From positions 23,933,019 through 23,997,018 of the forward strand of contig CP137671.1 in NCBI GenBank assembly GCA_037976565.1: a stretch of 64,000 nucleotides of DNA, given 5' to 3'. Positions within the stretch are counted from its first letter, which is position 1. The number at the start of each line of letters is the position of its first letter. The notes beneath the pieces were generated by a model. That model did not search any database. It worked only from the letters and a program-made list of their open reading frames with translations, and was not told the origin of the DNA. This DNA is from Mesocentrotus franciscanus. Its lineage: Eukaryota > Echinodermata > Echinoidea > Camarodonta > Strongylocentrotidae. This document shows positions 25,049 through 33,653 of this stretch, in pieces. Made by a program: the position numbers and the translations under genes.

Positions 25049-28000
25049 GAGAATGTAAGGAGACACAATGAGAGAAAATCCATGGGGGAAAAGAAGAGAG
25101 AGAATTCAGAAGGGGGTGGGTGGGAAATGATTCAATGGGGGGAGGTATGCCCAAGGTATTCCAATTATTTCCTAAATCCTTTTTTTAAGAACCTATGTGA
25201 CACAATCTGTATCTGTAATGGTAAACAGTATGTGGATGTAACCCACAGTCCCACCTTGCAGTATGAAACTATCACTGCTTTGTCAGGCAATCTACTGGGT
25301 TATCCTTAATGGCTTCATTTAAAAGAATGCAGTCAAGAATAATCCTAATTATATGTGTGTCTGTCTAAAACTATGTGAATGTAGTGATCTATGTGAATAC
25401 ACTCAGTATACATGTATACACATTTCTGCAATGCATTTACATTTCATACCATAGATTCATACTATTCAAGATACATAGTTTAGTGTTGGTAAAAGGTCAT
25501 GGATTTGGCTAAAATATACTTTGGCTGGTTGAAAATCAAAGAGGTATCAATTTGTCTTCAATTAGTCCTAAAACTATGGCAGGAGAGCGTAAATCCAGGT
25601 TACATGTGTCTGTGAGCCAAACAATTTGTCTCGCCCTTTAACAATACCATTCTTCTTTGAAATTCCTCACCCTATACTTTAAAAAATGAATTCAGATGCA
25701 TCTACATAAAAAGCCTTGCCTATCGGTAAATTGTAGGTCCTTAGAAATATGATGGAACCACATGAAATTCATATTGGAGCATACCACCCGTAAAACAAGA
25801 AATTTATTGGTAACAGCTTCATCCAAAAATAAAATTTCTTCAAAATTTAGGCGTAGGTAAGCAAACTCTTTAGGGATTGTGGCCTGGCTTCCTTATACAT
25901 GTATGTGTGTGTATTACTGTATCCAAACTTTTAAAAAATCAAGAAAACATATTTCTTTTTGCCTCCTTGACTTTTACCAACACTGTTAAACATGTCTAAT
26001 AAATTTACAAAAGAATAAACATGCTTGTGATGAAGGGACTATAGACACAAAATAGATTCATTTCATGAAAAAATCTTTAATGTATCATATATGACAACCA
26101 CAGTGGGTTGATATTTAACGATGGACAAATCAATAATTGTGTCCAATACACATCATCAGGAAAGCATGTATAAAAGTACATCTTCTTGAATAGTAAGTAA
26201 ATAACTTGGGATATTTCACCCATTAGAAATGCATGTTAAACTTAATCCAATGGCTTAATATTAAAAATATGTCCAACTCCATCTCTCCAGGATTGCCTAA
26301 TTCTGGTATCAATCCACCCTTGCAGGATAGTGGCAATGTATTTGAACGTCACAAGTAGCTTGAAAATTGATTCATGAAATAGTTTGACAAGTGATCAACT
26401 TTTCAACTTACCGGTATACCTGTATGACGTATGGATGATAATATAATGACAATTTTAATGAATTAGATGTTAAAGATTATTTCTAGTCAGAGTGGATCCT
26501 TATCAATAGTATTTTTCCCCCAATGTTTTTGAGAACTGTATGGGATTCTGCTCTACAGGATTTTCTACATTACTGGAGCATAATACATGTAGTTCAATTC
26601 TAAATGATTCCTTACAAGTCATTTGTCATAATCATGACCTGAATAACATTCAAAATGAACTGGACTTCACATTGAAAGTATTTTTTTTTTAGTACAGTCA
26701 AACCTGTCTATAGCGACCGCCCAACGGAAACACAATAAGTGGTCTTTGTAGACAGGTTCCTTTAGTACATGTTTCAATGAGAAACCATTTTCAAGGGAAA
26801 CAAAAAATGTAGTCTTTGTAGACAGGTGGTCACTAAAGCAGGTTTGACTGTACAAGGATCGATTCCTCAAAATACTCTTGTACCCAAACTGGACTTCATT
26901 ATTTTCTCTTAATAATGATGGTATTTGGAAGCACAGGCATAGGTCATTCACAGAACCAACAATTGAAAATAATCTTTAAAACAATTGTTATACAAATAAA
27001 AATACCTACAATAACAAATATCCCAAATGCTCACTATTATAATCTCAATGAATGATACTGCGGTCTGTCTCTCAGCAGAAGACAGGTGAGTTCAGTCCAC
27101 AGTATCAACCATCTGCAAGCCACGAAAATGGCAAATTGAGAACACACAATTCTTCAATCACAGAATACTGTACATTGGACAACACAGAAGTTGGAAAATA
27201 CACCATGAGTGATATCTCTGATTGTATGCCTACATAGGTCTGTCATTCATGAACACCTAACTTTAGATTTTACTTATATAATTGCACTTGGTATAAGAGA
27301 TTTTGGTCCCCCCATTCTTCCAAATTTCAAACGAGTTGATCGATCCAGAAATCAGTCGGTGTAATACTAAAGAGAAAGCAATTTGCCATCAACTTATTCC
27401 TTCTCAAAAATTAAAGGTTGGCAGATGGCTTGAAAAGATTTTTTTTTTAAAGCATATGTGCTCCATAATGACCTGACAATACAAAATTGTTAACACACAA
27501 TATGATTCTCTTCACACATACCAGGATAGACCAAAACTCATGAACAGTATAAAATAATTCCATTTCAAATAGATGACATAATCGTTGTAAGTCAATCTCA
27601 ATATTAATTGGATTGAGATAAATCAAGACTATCAAAATGCAGAATTGAAATTCAATTACATGCATAGGCACACGAGGTAGAAAGGGGAGGGGGCTGCCAC
27701 CAGGAATTTTGAAATTATAAATCTTCGGGCACCCATCACCTCATATTCTGGCAGTGAGGTTATCCTTTCACATATATTTGAAACAATCAAAAAATGCATT
27801 TTCACAGTAACAGGTTGTCAAATGTGGCTTGCTCGTTCACTCATTTGTAAAATTTGTAACCTGGAAAGCTGACATTCGGGCAAGAAATGTCAGCCCCTCC
27901 CCCCTCTTTCCAGCAAAATTGCACCTGTGTGCCTACAATTACATAACAAATTCACAGTAGTTCTGGCCCAGTGAACATATGAATTTAGACAATGATTTCG

Positions 28001-28981
28001 TCTAACCCAATATATTTGGGTAAAATACAGCTCCATCAAGCCCTCTGTTCCTCTGTCTCTAGCTCACTATCGTCATAATGAGTCCTTCTTTGGTGGCGTG
28101 TAATGGCTCCTACATTTCTCGTGGAATACCTGCAAAAAGATATAATAAAATAAGCTTAGAGTGAAGAGGCAACATTGGNNNNNNNNNNNNNNNNNNNNNN
28201 NNNNNNNNNNNNNNNNNNNNNNNNNNNNNNNNNNNNNNNNNNNNNNNNNNNNNNNNNNNNNNNNNNNNNNNNNNNNNNNNNNNNNNNNNNNNNNNNNNNN
28301 NNNNNNNNNNNNNNNNNNNNNNNNNNNNNNNNNNNNNNNNNNNNNNNNNNNNNNNNNNNNNNNNNNNNNNNNNNNNNNNNNNNNNNNNNNNNNNNNNNNN
28401 NNNNNNNNNNNNNNNNNNNNNNNNNNNNNNNNNNNNNNNNNNNNNNNNNNNNNNNNNNNNNNNNNNNNNNNNNNNNNNNNNNNNNNNNNNNNNNNNNNNN
28501 NNNNNNNNNNNNNNNNNNNNNNNNNNNNNNNNNNNNNNNNNNNNNNNNNNNNNNNNNNNNNNNNNNNNNNNNNNNNNNNNNNNNNNNNNNNNNNNNNNNN
28601 NNNNNNNNNNNNNNNNNNNNNNNNNNNNNNNNNNNNNNNNNNNNNNNNNNNNNNNNNNNNNNNNNNNNNNNNNNNNNNTTCTCATACCATCCTTCCTTTT
28701 TTCTGATCCAACTTCCTTCTATTTCGTTCAATTTGATAGGTCTCCATCGGTATGTATTTCTGGTCTACCGGCAACCTGGTCACATGACCCCACCCTCCGG
28801 GGAGGAAGCCTACAGGCCCCGCAACAGCGAGCGGCGAATCAGATGGAATGCCAGGCGTTTTGCTTTGGAACACATTCTCGGCAGACCGGTGGCTGCCAAC
28901 TTCTACCTTGCCAAGTACGACGATTACGTGCCAACATTTTATAAAGAACTGCATGCCAACGATCCTGATCACGCTAATTAG
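4360..28981 (+). CDS. PEBP1: Phosphatidylethanolamine-binding protein (PEBP/RKIP family), three coding exons
   Basis: Exons at 4360-4476, 6335-6542 and 28740-28981 join in phase (0, then phase 1 completing a Gly codon) to give 188 residues, matching the ~187 of animal PEBP1. The family's first conserved block DPDAPSRKD is at about residues 63-71, followed by a His near 79, the GSGP turn near 101-104 and the second block [10 protein letters not shown] from about 109. These form the anion/phospholipid-head pocket. Family members bind phosphatidylethanolamine and nucleotides, and vertebrate PEBP1 restrains Raf kinase; both are family knowledge, not visible here. The start at 4360 is preferred over an in-frame ATG at 4342 because the added residues (MFIFIL) fit no PEBP N-terminus. 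Splice sites are canonical. Intron 2 is 22.2 kb, carries two 500-N gaps and contains PYROXD1 on the same strand, so the link between exons 2 and 3 depends on the scaffold order. The C-terminal third is unusually Arg-rich. Confidence 0.85.
4556..4612. repeat. GTT/GCT trinucleotide microsatellite
   Basis: Runs of GTTGTTGTT interrupted by GCTGCTATT, within the first PEBP intron. Confidence 0.8.
5294..5762. mobile_element. Hairpin-capped repeat element H1
   Basis: 5294-5415 is a near-perfect palindrome: CTGGTTAAAACTATG and GAGGTGACTCCA recur as complements on the other side of a GC-rich core (GAGGGGCGCAGCCCCGAAG). Next comes an A-rich stretch bounded by a perfect 21-bp inverted repeat (TATATCCTGCATCAAAAATT plus one T at 5442-5462, complement at 5742-5762). 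Just before the right copy is CTCTCAACCAATCA, shared with the similar element at 48723-49022. It lies in PEBP intron 1 and has no coding capacity. It could be a MITE of an undescribed family. Confidence 0.65.
6600..6925. repeat. Degenerate ATC/CATCAC microsatellite
   Basis: Dense ATCATCACC and ATCGCCATCAC words just downstream of PEBP exon 2. The low-complexity reverse-strand frame at 6774-6956 is a product of this tract. Confidence 0.8.
7075..7574. other. Assembly gap, exactly 500 N
   Basis: A run of 500 N. The round number indicates a placeholder of unknown true length, so order and distance across it rest on scaffolding rather than sequence. All open frames crossing it are meaningless. 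Confidence 0.99.
8650..10112 (+). repeat. Copy A of an internal repeat, direct orientation
   Basis: Blocks here match the reverse complement of 13745-15000 in the same order: a block with AATCAGCAGTAAAGGAG (8909 on), GAACACTGGCGTACTGATGG (9104 on), a Lys/Glu-rich tract near 9370, and GTTTGCCCCCAATCCC (10079 on). Frames such as 8747-8956 and 9208-9477 belong to the repeat. It is probably a non-autonomous DNA transposon, but its own ends are not clear in this copy. Confidence 0.65.
9440..10025. repeat. Tandem array of ~105-bp half-units (about 210-bp higher-order unit)
   Basis: The phrase TGACCGTAATTAAATGCC followed by CTAAAACCCCTGAGCTTC recurs near 9463, 9568, 9670, 9779, 9868 and 9980. Alternate copies carry CATGGGGCT and CCGGGGGCT after it, so units alternate in type, giving an ABAB arrangement. 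A single inverted unit is at 13925-14060. Confidence 0.75.
10566..10940. repeat. Fragments with GGCGGATTCAG-type transposon ends and a pyrimidine-rich tract
   Basis: At 10924-10943 the minus strand reads CCAGTGGCGGATTCAGGGGG, and near 10626 it reads CAGTGGCGAATC. Both resemble the CAGTGGCGGATCC ends of hAT-type elements, such as the complete one at 63272. Between them is a C/T-rich tract (10650-10905) that generates long Lys/Arg/Glu frames on the minus strand. No gene is supported. Confidence 0.5.
11025..11033. repeat. Left 9-bp target-site duplication TTTAAAAGC
   Basis: Identical to 17917-17925. The two copies directly abut the outer ends of the foldback element. Confidence 0.85.
13435..13675. 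other. Left part of the foldback element's central segment
   Basis: Non-repetitive sequence starting TACAGTGTGAGTCAAAAC, a Tc1-like terminal look (CAGTGTGAGTCAAAACAAAAG). No matching right end or transposase is seen. Confidence 0.35.
13676..15249 (-). mobile_element. Nested 1.57-kb DNA transposon (copy B), flanked by a 10-bp duplication
   Basis: The element begins AGGGGCGGCGCCAG and ends with the imperfect complement CTGTGGCGCCGCCCT. The 10-bp sequence GGCTGCGACC occurs immediately on both sides (13666-13675 and 15250-15259), a clean target duplication. The interior is largely the inverted counterpart of 8650-10112 and includes a pyrimidine-rich block at 15020-15200. A 9-10-bp duplication with GC-rich ends is compatible with a Mutator-like element. 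Frames at 13657, 14364 and 14802 belong to it and encode nothing recognisable. Confidence 0.75.
15260..16401. other. Right part of the foldback element's central segment
   Basis: AT-rich sequence without repeats of the arm modules. It includes a retroelement-like tail near 15517-15571 (GGGATGGATATGTTGCGC, then ATT repeats). No transposase domain is seen in any frame. Confidence 0.4.
17917..17925. repeat. Right 9-bp target-site duplication TTTAAAAGC
   Basis: Direct repeat of 11025-11033, abutting the right end of the foldback element. Confidence 0.85.
18329..18660. repeat. GAT trinucleotide microsatellites
   Basis: A pure (GAT)n run at 18330-18370, followed by a degenerate GATGATGGTGATGAC tract at 18490-18655. 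Asp-rich and Met-rich frames here (18420-18742) are products of the repeat. Confidence 0.9.
18900..19016. repeat. CT-rich microsatellite
   Basis: (CT)n and CTGTCTGTCT runs about 0.5 kb upstream of PYROXD1. Reverse-strand Arg/Glu frames are artefacts of the repeat. Confidence 0.9.
19544..23578 (+). CDS. PYROXD1: PYROXD1, pyridine nucleotide-disulphide oxidoreductase domain protein 1 (one frameshift)
   Basis: Five coding exons: 19544-19696, 20154-20376, 21101-21358, 21976-22115 and 22867-23578, all with GT-AG borders and compatible phases. They give about 495 residues against about 500 in human. The FAD-binding GGGVAG motif is at residues 13-18, the second nucleotide-binding motif GNGGIA is in exon 3, and the conserved C-terminus [16 protein letters not shown] closes the protein. 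The family is a class-I flavin oxidoreductase that uses NAD(P)H and lacks the classical CxxxxC redox pair; in vertebrates it is nuclear/sarcomeric and is linked to myopathy. In exon 5, the expected VYAAGDVC reads out of frame: two bases are missing at about 23140 (TACGGCGGGC where TACGCGGCGGGC is expected), giving an early stop at 23236-23238. The rest of the exon is intact in the shifted frame, so sequence error is the likeliest cause. The ATG at 19544 is chosen over an in-frame upstream one at 19427, which sits in intron-like pyrimidine-rich sequence. An ATTAAA at 23792-23797 could be the poly(A) signal. Confidence 0.93.
20379..20775. mobile_element. Degraded member of the CAGTCAAACCTG MITE family
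   Basis: Within PYROXD1 intron 2, the sequence opens with ACAGTCAGACCTGCTTTAGTAG and near its end has CAGTCTAACCCGTCTGTCAAGGCCACC. Both resemble the family's ends, but no clean target duplication remains. Confidence 0.45.
22507..22790. mobile_element. Short DNA element packed with TGACG motifs
   Basis: The ends are inverted repeats (GCAACCCCGGGAATGGTGCG on the left, complement of GCGACCCCCGGGAATGGTGC on the right) of about 25 bp. Inside, TGACG-core words recur about ten times in 284 bp (ATGACGCACC, TTGACGGACC, ATGACGGTA and others) in both orientations. It sits in PYROXD1 intron 4 and has no coding capacity. Confidence 0.65.
23820..24530. mobile_element. TTAA-flanked MITE downstream of PYROXD1
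   Basis: TTAA at 23816-23819 and 24531-24534 flank a segment starting AGGAAACCTC and ending GCGGTTTCCT. Subterminal matches (AAAGAATAAG left, CAGAATAAG right) continue the symmetry. TTAA targets are typical of piggyBac-type elements. It begins about 25 bp after the possible PYROXD1 poly(A) signal. The phrase AAACCTCACCCCA-AGA recurs internally near 24213. Confidence 0.65.
24935..25060. repeat. GA-rich microsatellite
   Basis: (GA)n runs with GGGAGG interruptions. The Ser/Leu frames on the minus strand are products of the repeat. Confidence 0.9.
25150..26690. other. AT-rich sequence within the PEBP intron, nothing recognised
   Basis: No exon with splice sites and conserved sequence, no RNA gene and no clear repeat could be supported on either strand. 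Confidence 0.4.
26695..26850. mobile_element. CAGTCAAACCTG MITE, copy 2
   Basis: Perfect CAGTCAAACCTG inverted ends with TA at 26693-26694 and 26851-26852. The interior is very close to copy 1 (GTGGTCTTTGTAGACAGGTTCC and ACATGTTTCAATGAGAAA occur in both), but one internal repeat is lost. Confidence 0.85.
28036..28129 (-). CDS. Orphan terminal exon of a minus-strand gene
   Basis: Reading leftwards, a strong acceptor (TATCTTTTTGCAG) at 28130-28142 is followed by an open stretch ending in a stop. In phase 0 it encodes [18 protein letters not shown] and stops at 28073-28075. With one base carried in, a 30-residue Arg/Glu-rich tail stops at 28036-28038. The first looks more protein-like to me, but the phase cannot be settled without the upstream exon. 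That exon would lie to the right, inside or beyond the 500-N gap that starts 50 bp away. Nothing matching is seen between 28679 and 31150, where PEBP exon 3 sits on the other strand. I do not recognise the protein. Confidence 0.4.
28179..28678. other. Assembly gap, exactly 500 N
   Basis: Second 500-N placeholder. PEBP exon 3 begins 61 bp after it. All open frames crossing it are meaningless. Confidence 0.99.
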
Positions 28982-30560
28982 CAGATGCGGCACCCCTCAG
29001 GGCAGTAGGTCACAGTACCCCATCCAATTTTTCAAGTACCCGCAAACTACATGTATTATCACCACTAGTATCATAAGTCGATGTACCAGCATTCATTTTA
29101 TCATCACCACAATAGTGTCAATCATCATAATCATCGTCCCCTCACATGTATCGATATCATCATACTCACTATCACAAAGCAGCAGATGATAGTCAATTCA
29201 TTTTCATAAATTATATTTGCAATATAGTTAAACATATTTCTCATGCTTAAAATCTTAATTCACACACAAGAGTTGATATAAAAGAATTACAATCGTATGC
29301 CAATTGCAAACAAGTCACAACGGTATTTTGATTTGTCATTATACTCTTTATTACTAGCACATTTTTAAGCATGAAAAATACCTGTAATAAATACTGATCA
29401 AAGATTTTCATTTTTAAATATTTTTTCTTTGAGGTCCTTGCAATCATCTACCCTTGCTCTTAAAGTTGCAGTTAGGAAAAAAGTTACTAAAAATCATCAT
29501 AACAAGAAGTGGAGAGGGACTAAAAATGCTGATTTATATTAAAGCAAGTTCATATTTTCAAAACAATTTATAGAACAGCAATCGAAAGAGGAAGTGAAAA
29601 GGGAATTAAAAGATACTGGGGATGAAAAGGAAATCAAATCAAGAAAGACAAGCTAAAGGGATGAGAAGATGAGGTTCCAATACAACAAATAAAATCAAAG
29701 GATGAGATGAAAAGTGAGAGGAAGGGAATGAGATCAACACTAAACAATCACATATCAGAGCTGAAAGTAAAGCATTCATAATTCTGCTCATGTTCAAAAT
29801 ATTTCCATCATTTTTATGAATTACATACAGCAGTTTGGTTTCTTTCTTTGCCTCTCTACATGGTCACCTGTTTGCAACACAAGAGCTTTGCAAAATTAGC
29901 CATTTCCGGTCTTGATTAGCTCCATGATTTTTTAACACTGCTACAGGTTAATCTTGCACCAGAAACAGTAAAAGAATCTTTGGTATATCTATCCATGATA
30001 AATACAATGTAGCACAGGAAGATTATTTGTGTGGTATGTAAAGAGTTAATAACTGAATGATTTGAATAATTTTATGTGAAATTCCTGCTGAAGCTACAAT
30101 CAGAGAGTATTTTGTTAAACATGATCCATGTAATTCATAGCAATTATGTACATTTGGTTTATGTGTATCAATAAAACTATATTTATATTTGCAATTTTAT
30201 ACAAACAAAAACATGATCAGGTGTATAATAATGCCCTTCTGAGTCTTAGTAGATGCTTTGTATAGATGTGTTTTCACCATTTCTTAGGCCCATAGCTACC
30301 TGAGAGAGATGGTTGTGTCATTGGAAGTTGCTTCTGATTGTTCAGGCATTTCATGAAGCTTCAAAATAGTTCCCTTCCATAGAGATTGTACGTGGGAGGG
30401 AATAATTTGGAGCTCCATGATTTAATCTATGATCCATCTCGCATACACGTAGATGTGCATGTCACAACTATCTCTCTCAATATGCTATGCTTAGGCCTAG
30501 GCCCAAAGCAGTCAGTGTGCATGCCTAAAACAGGCACCTGTGCTTGCTTGCTAAACATTC
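28982..30560. other. PEBP 3' flank and intergenic sequence
   Basis: An ATCATCACC-rich stretch at 29050-29190 may belong to the PEBP 3' UTR. Possible poly(A) hexamers AATAAA occur near 29387 and 29690. Otherwise nothing is recognised. Confidence 0.35.
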
Positions 30561-30562
30561 CA

Positions 30563-30710
30563 GAGGCCAGTTTTATTAAAACTTGTTACTAATAACAAGC
30601 ACCAAATTTCTCTGGACAATAACCCACAGCCAATCAAATGCAATGATTTCAGTAAGCTTATATCAATTCTAACTTGTCATTGATTACAAGTGTTGTGAAG
30701 CAGGACCTCA
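30563..30710. mobile_element. Fragment of the AACAAGTGTTATGAAACAGGACC MITE family
   Basis: The right end (TTACAAGTGTTGTGAAGCAGGAC) and the internal AATAACAAG motif match the better-preserved element at 55082-55612. Confidence 0.45.
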
Positions 30711-30804
30711 GTAAAATACATTATCAATCAATCAGAAAGCATTCAAAATGTTGGTTTATGTGACGATGATGATGATCATCATGATCATTTAACTTCCATA
30801 TTTC

Positions 30805-30975
30805 TAATGCTGTGGGATGGGCTAGATGTTTCATTTCCTTATGGTTCTTTCCTAAGCCTTCTGGTCTTCAGCATCCATCTGGGTGAGGCCAGACTTCTTT
30901 TAGTGTCTCCTTCCAAGTTTTTTGCGTGGTCTGCCACAGGGTTTAGAGCCAGCAACCTGGAAATTCATTTCTTTC
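30805..30975 (-). pseudogene. Decayed non-LTR retrotransposon 3' coding fragment
   Basis: On the minus strand, CGRPRKKLGRR, then a stop, then KKSGLTQMDAED resembles the conserved tail of many LINE reverse-transcriptase ORFs (GRPxKTWxxxLxxDLxxLGL.xEDAxDRxxW). Two stops break the frame within 40 codons. It lies just past the 3' end of the neighbouring minus-strand gene. Confidence 0.5.
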
Positions 30976-31051
30976 TGCACCTAATGGCTTTTCTCTTTCC
31001 TAACCACCTAACCATACCATACCAATCTACCCATCCTTATCTCCTGTGAGA

Positions 31052-31057
31052 TTTATT
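31052..31057 (-). terminator. Probable poly(A) signal AATAAA of the 31-42 kb gene
   Basis: AATAAA on the minus strand, 100 bases past the stop codon at 31157-31159. It is the first canonical hexamer after the stop. Confidence 0.5.
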
Positions 31058-31156
31058 GTAATGTTAAGAAACAATCGTGTCTGTCAGCAGAAAAATGCCA
31101 GTAAGTATAATGAGAATGCTCCATGTTTTCGTCAGACTGACGGAACCTTCCAATCA

Positions 31157-33620
31157 TCATTTCACTGGGGGAAGAAACTTGCCGTAGTTGATCCACAATG
31201 CACTTGGACGTTTTACAACCTGGAGGGGAAAACAGATAAAAGATAGAAAGAAATTAGGAAGAACAGAAAAGAAGGAAAGGAAGTACAGGGAACCCAAGGA
31301 ATGGCAGGTAAGAAAAAGAGGAGGTAACAGGTGGGCAAAGAAACACAAAGGAAATAGAAGGATTAAAGTCATGGAGAAAAGAAAGAAGGAAGGATGTAAA
31401 GAGGAAGAAATCACAACAAAAATTTATAAAATGGCTGACACTATATTTTACTTTTGAAACACTTGGAAACAAGAAATATTTCTACCTATATAAATATGAC
31501 ATAGACATTCATCTTTGCCAATACATTGACCAGACATGATATCATAAAAGTTACTGCAATTTTTTACATCCTGAACCAGATGTTGCTACTAATATTGATC
31601 TGACATCTGCTCCAGTAACATTTCCCCAGGCTTTCATTACATAAAACATGAAAGCTAGGATTTGGGTTGCCTTAAGTTTTATGTTAGGGTTAGATATGGA
31701 GTTGGATCCAAGGTTATTCAGTTATTTTTTACCAATCATTTGATTAGGATCTAGGAAGGAGTGGTTTAATGTAGGAGATTGACCATGGAGAATGTGCCAC
31801 AGATCCATCCCAAGCTAACACTCCTAATCTCACTAAGAACACATACCTTGGTGTCAGTGTGGTCCATCACTGCATCTAAGGTCAAAGGGAATGGTTGAGG
31901 AGGCTCAGGGGTCACTGGCATGTTTCTCCTACAAAGAGAATCAAAAGAAACAGGGTTTTATAGAACTAAGAATCAATATAGATGGTAACTGAACATGAGA
32001 GGGAATATAGATCAAACAAGAATATGCATTCTTCTACTGATACAAGGAACACAAATTATGTTAGTTTACATGTACAGGGCAACTGCCATTTCTAAACAGG
32101 CAAGGTAAAAACCTTTTTTTGTCCCATCACTGTTTACATACATTCCTTTTCAAAATAAGAGCAAGTTTATTTCTAGAAAAATAAGAATTTTTCCCCCTTG
32201 AAACATGAAACATGAAAACAGAGATATAGAATGTAATAAGGTAGCAAATATCAAGGAATGACTATTACCTTCTATCTGATTGAGTAGATGTCAGTGAACT
32301 TCGTCTGCTCGATGACCTACTGCTATAGATGATTAACCTTCCATCTTCATCTCCTTCCTCCTCCTCTTCTTCCAAATCGCCCTCTTCCGATATCCTCTCG
32401 ATGGCAAAGCCCGGGCTGGGTCTACCTGGGTTGCTTCCTCTGCGTCTGTTCCCCTGATGGGGTGAGGCATTGGGAGGAAGTAGGGCAAGTCTTTCGGTTC
32501 GTTCATCCTCCTCCTCCTCCTCTGCCTCCTCTGACATTCTTCTTGCAATGTTGAATAGTTGCTCTGATGGGTCCTGGGCATAGAGCTTATTTATTAAAAG
32601 AAAGAGGGAAAACAGGAAAATGTTTTATTGGCCTACATTGCATTTTGGCTAGATTTTGTGTCATAGTTTATGTATTATATGCTATAATTATGTTTGGAAA
32701 GATGACCAATAAATGAATGCCTTGAGTGAAAAAATTAAATTAAACAACTTCTTGATGTTTACAGTCATTTCTTTCTGTGCTGTTTTGCAAATACTATTGT
32801 GCGAAGTAACATTCCATTTTAATATAGTAACTGATGAACACTTTAATCTACACTTGAAGAAGAAGGGAAAAAATACTTAAGTTCTGCATCAGCCTTACAA
32901 TGGGGTTCGAAACCATCTGCTCACATGCCATCAGGAAAATAAAATGGCTATATACTAAAGTTTAGAAGAACCTAATAACTGCTGAGTAGAGAAGGAGAGT
33001 TATTCAGCATTACAATAGATTACTGATGAAATATTTGAACCAGAACTGGCTTTAAAATGTATTACAGTTATGAAATATATGACTGTATTTTTATTTGGTG
33101 TAATGATAATTAAGGAAGAAATGATTGTAACAAATGGGAGAGAAAGAAACAAAACTCACCACATCACCTAATGACGGTCCATTCAGCACCGCATTGAATT
33201 CATCTTTCATGTCAAATATTCTGCAGGAAAAAATAAAAAAGACAGAGTAACACATTTTATTGTTGAGAATCACATGAAAGAAACAATATATTGCTACAGT
33301 TCTTTGCTCCTTGTACTTGTTATTATCTTTAATACACCTTGAAAATCCCACATCTCAGTACACATTTCATCATGAAGATAAAATGGAAAATCACATGTAC
33401 TGTTTTTTCTTTGTTTTATTAGCTCAAATACCATCTAATCATCTTATAATTTATCGATCTGGAGTCTCAGTGTATGTTTCATCATGAAAGATACAATTAT
33501 GCAATATCACATACTTTTTTTCTTTGTTTTGTTTGCTCAAATATCATCCAATCATTTGATACTTTACGGATCCAGAGTCGCAATGTACGTTTCATCATGA
33601 AAGATACTGCACCAAGCCAC

Positions 33621-33653
<33 letters not shown>

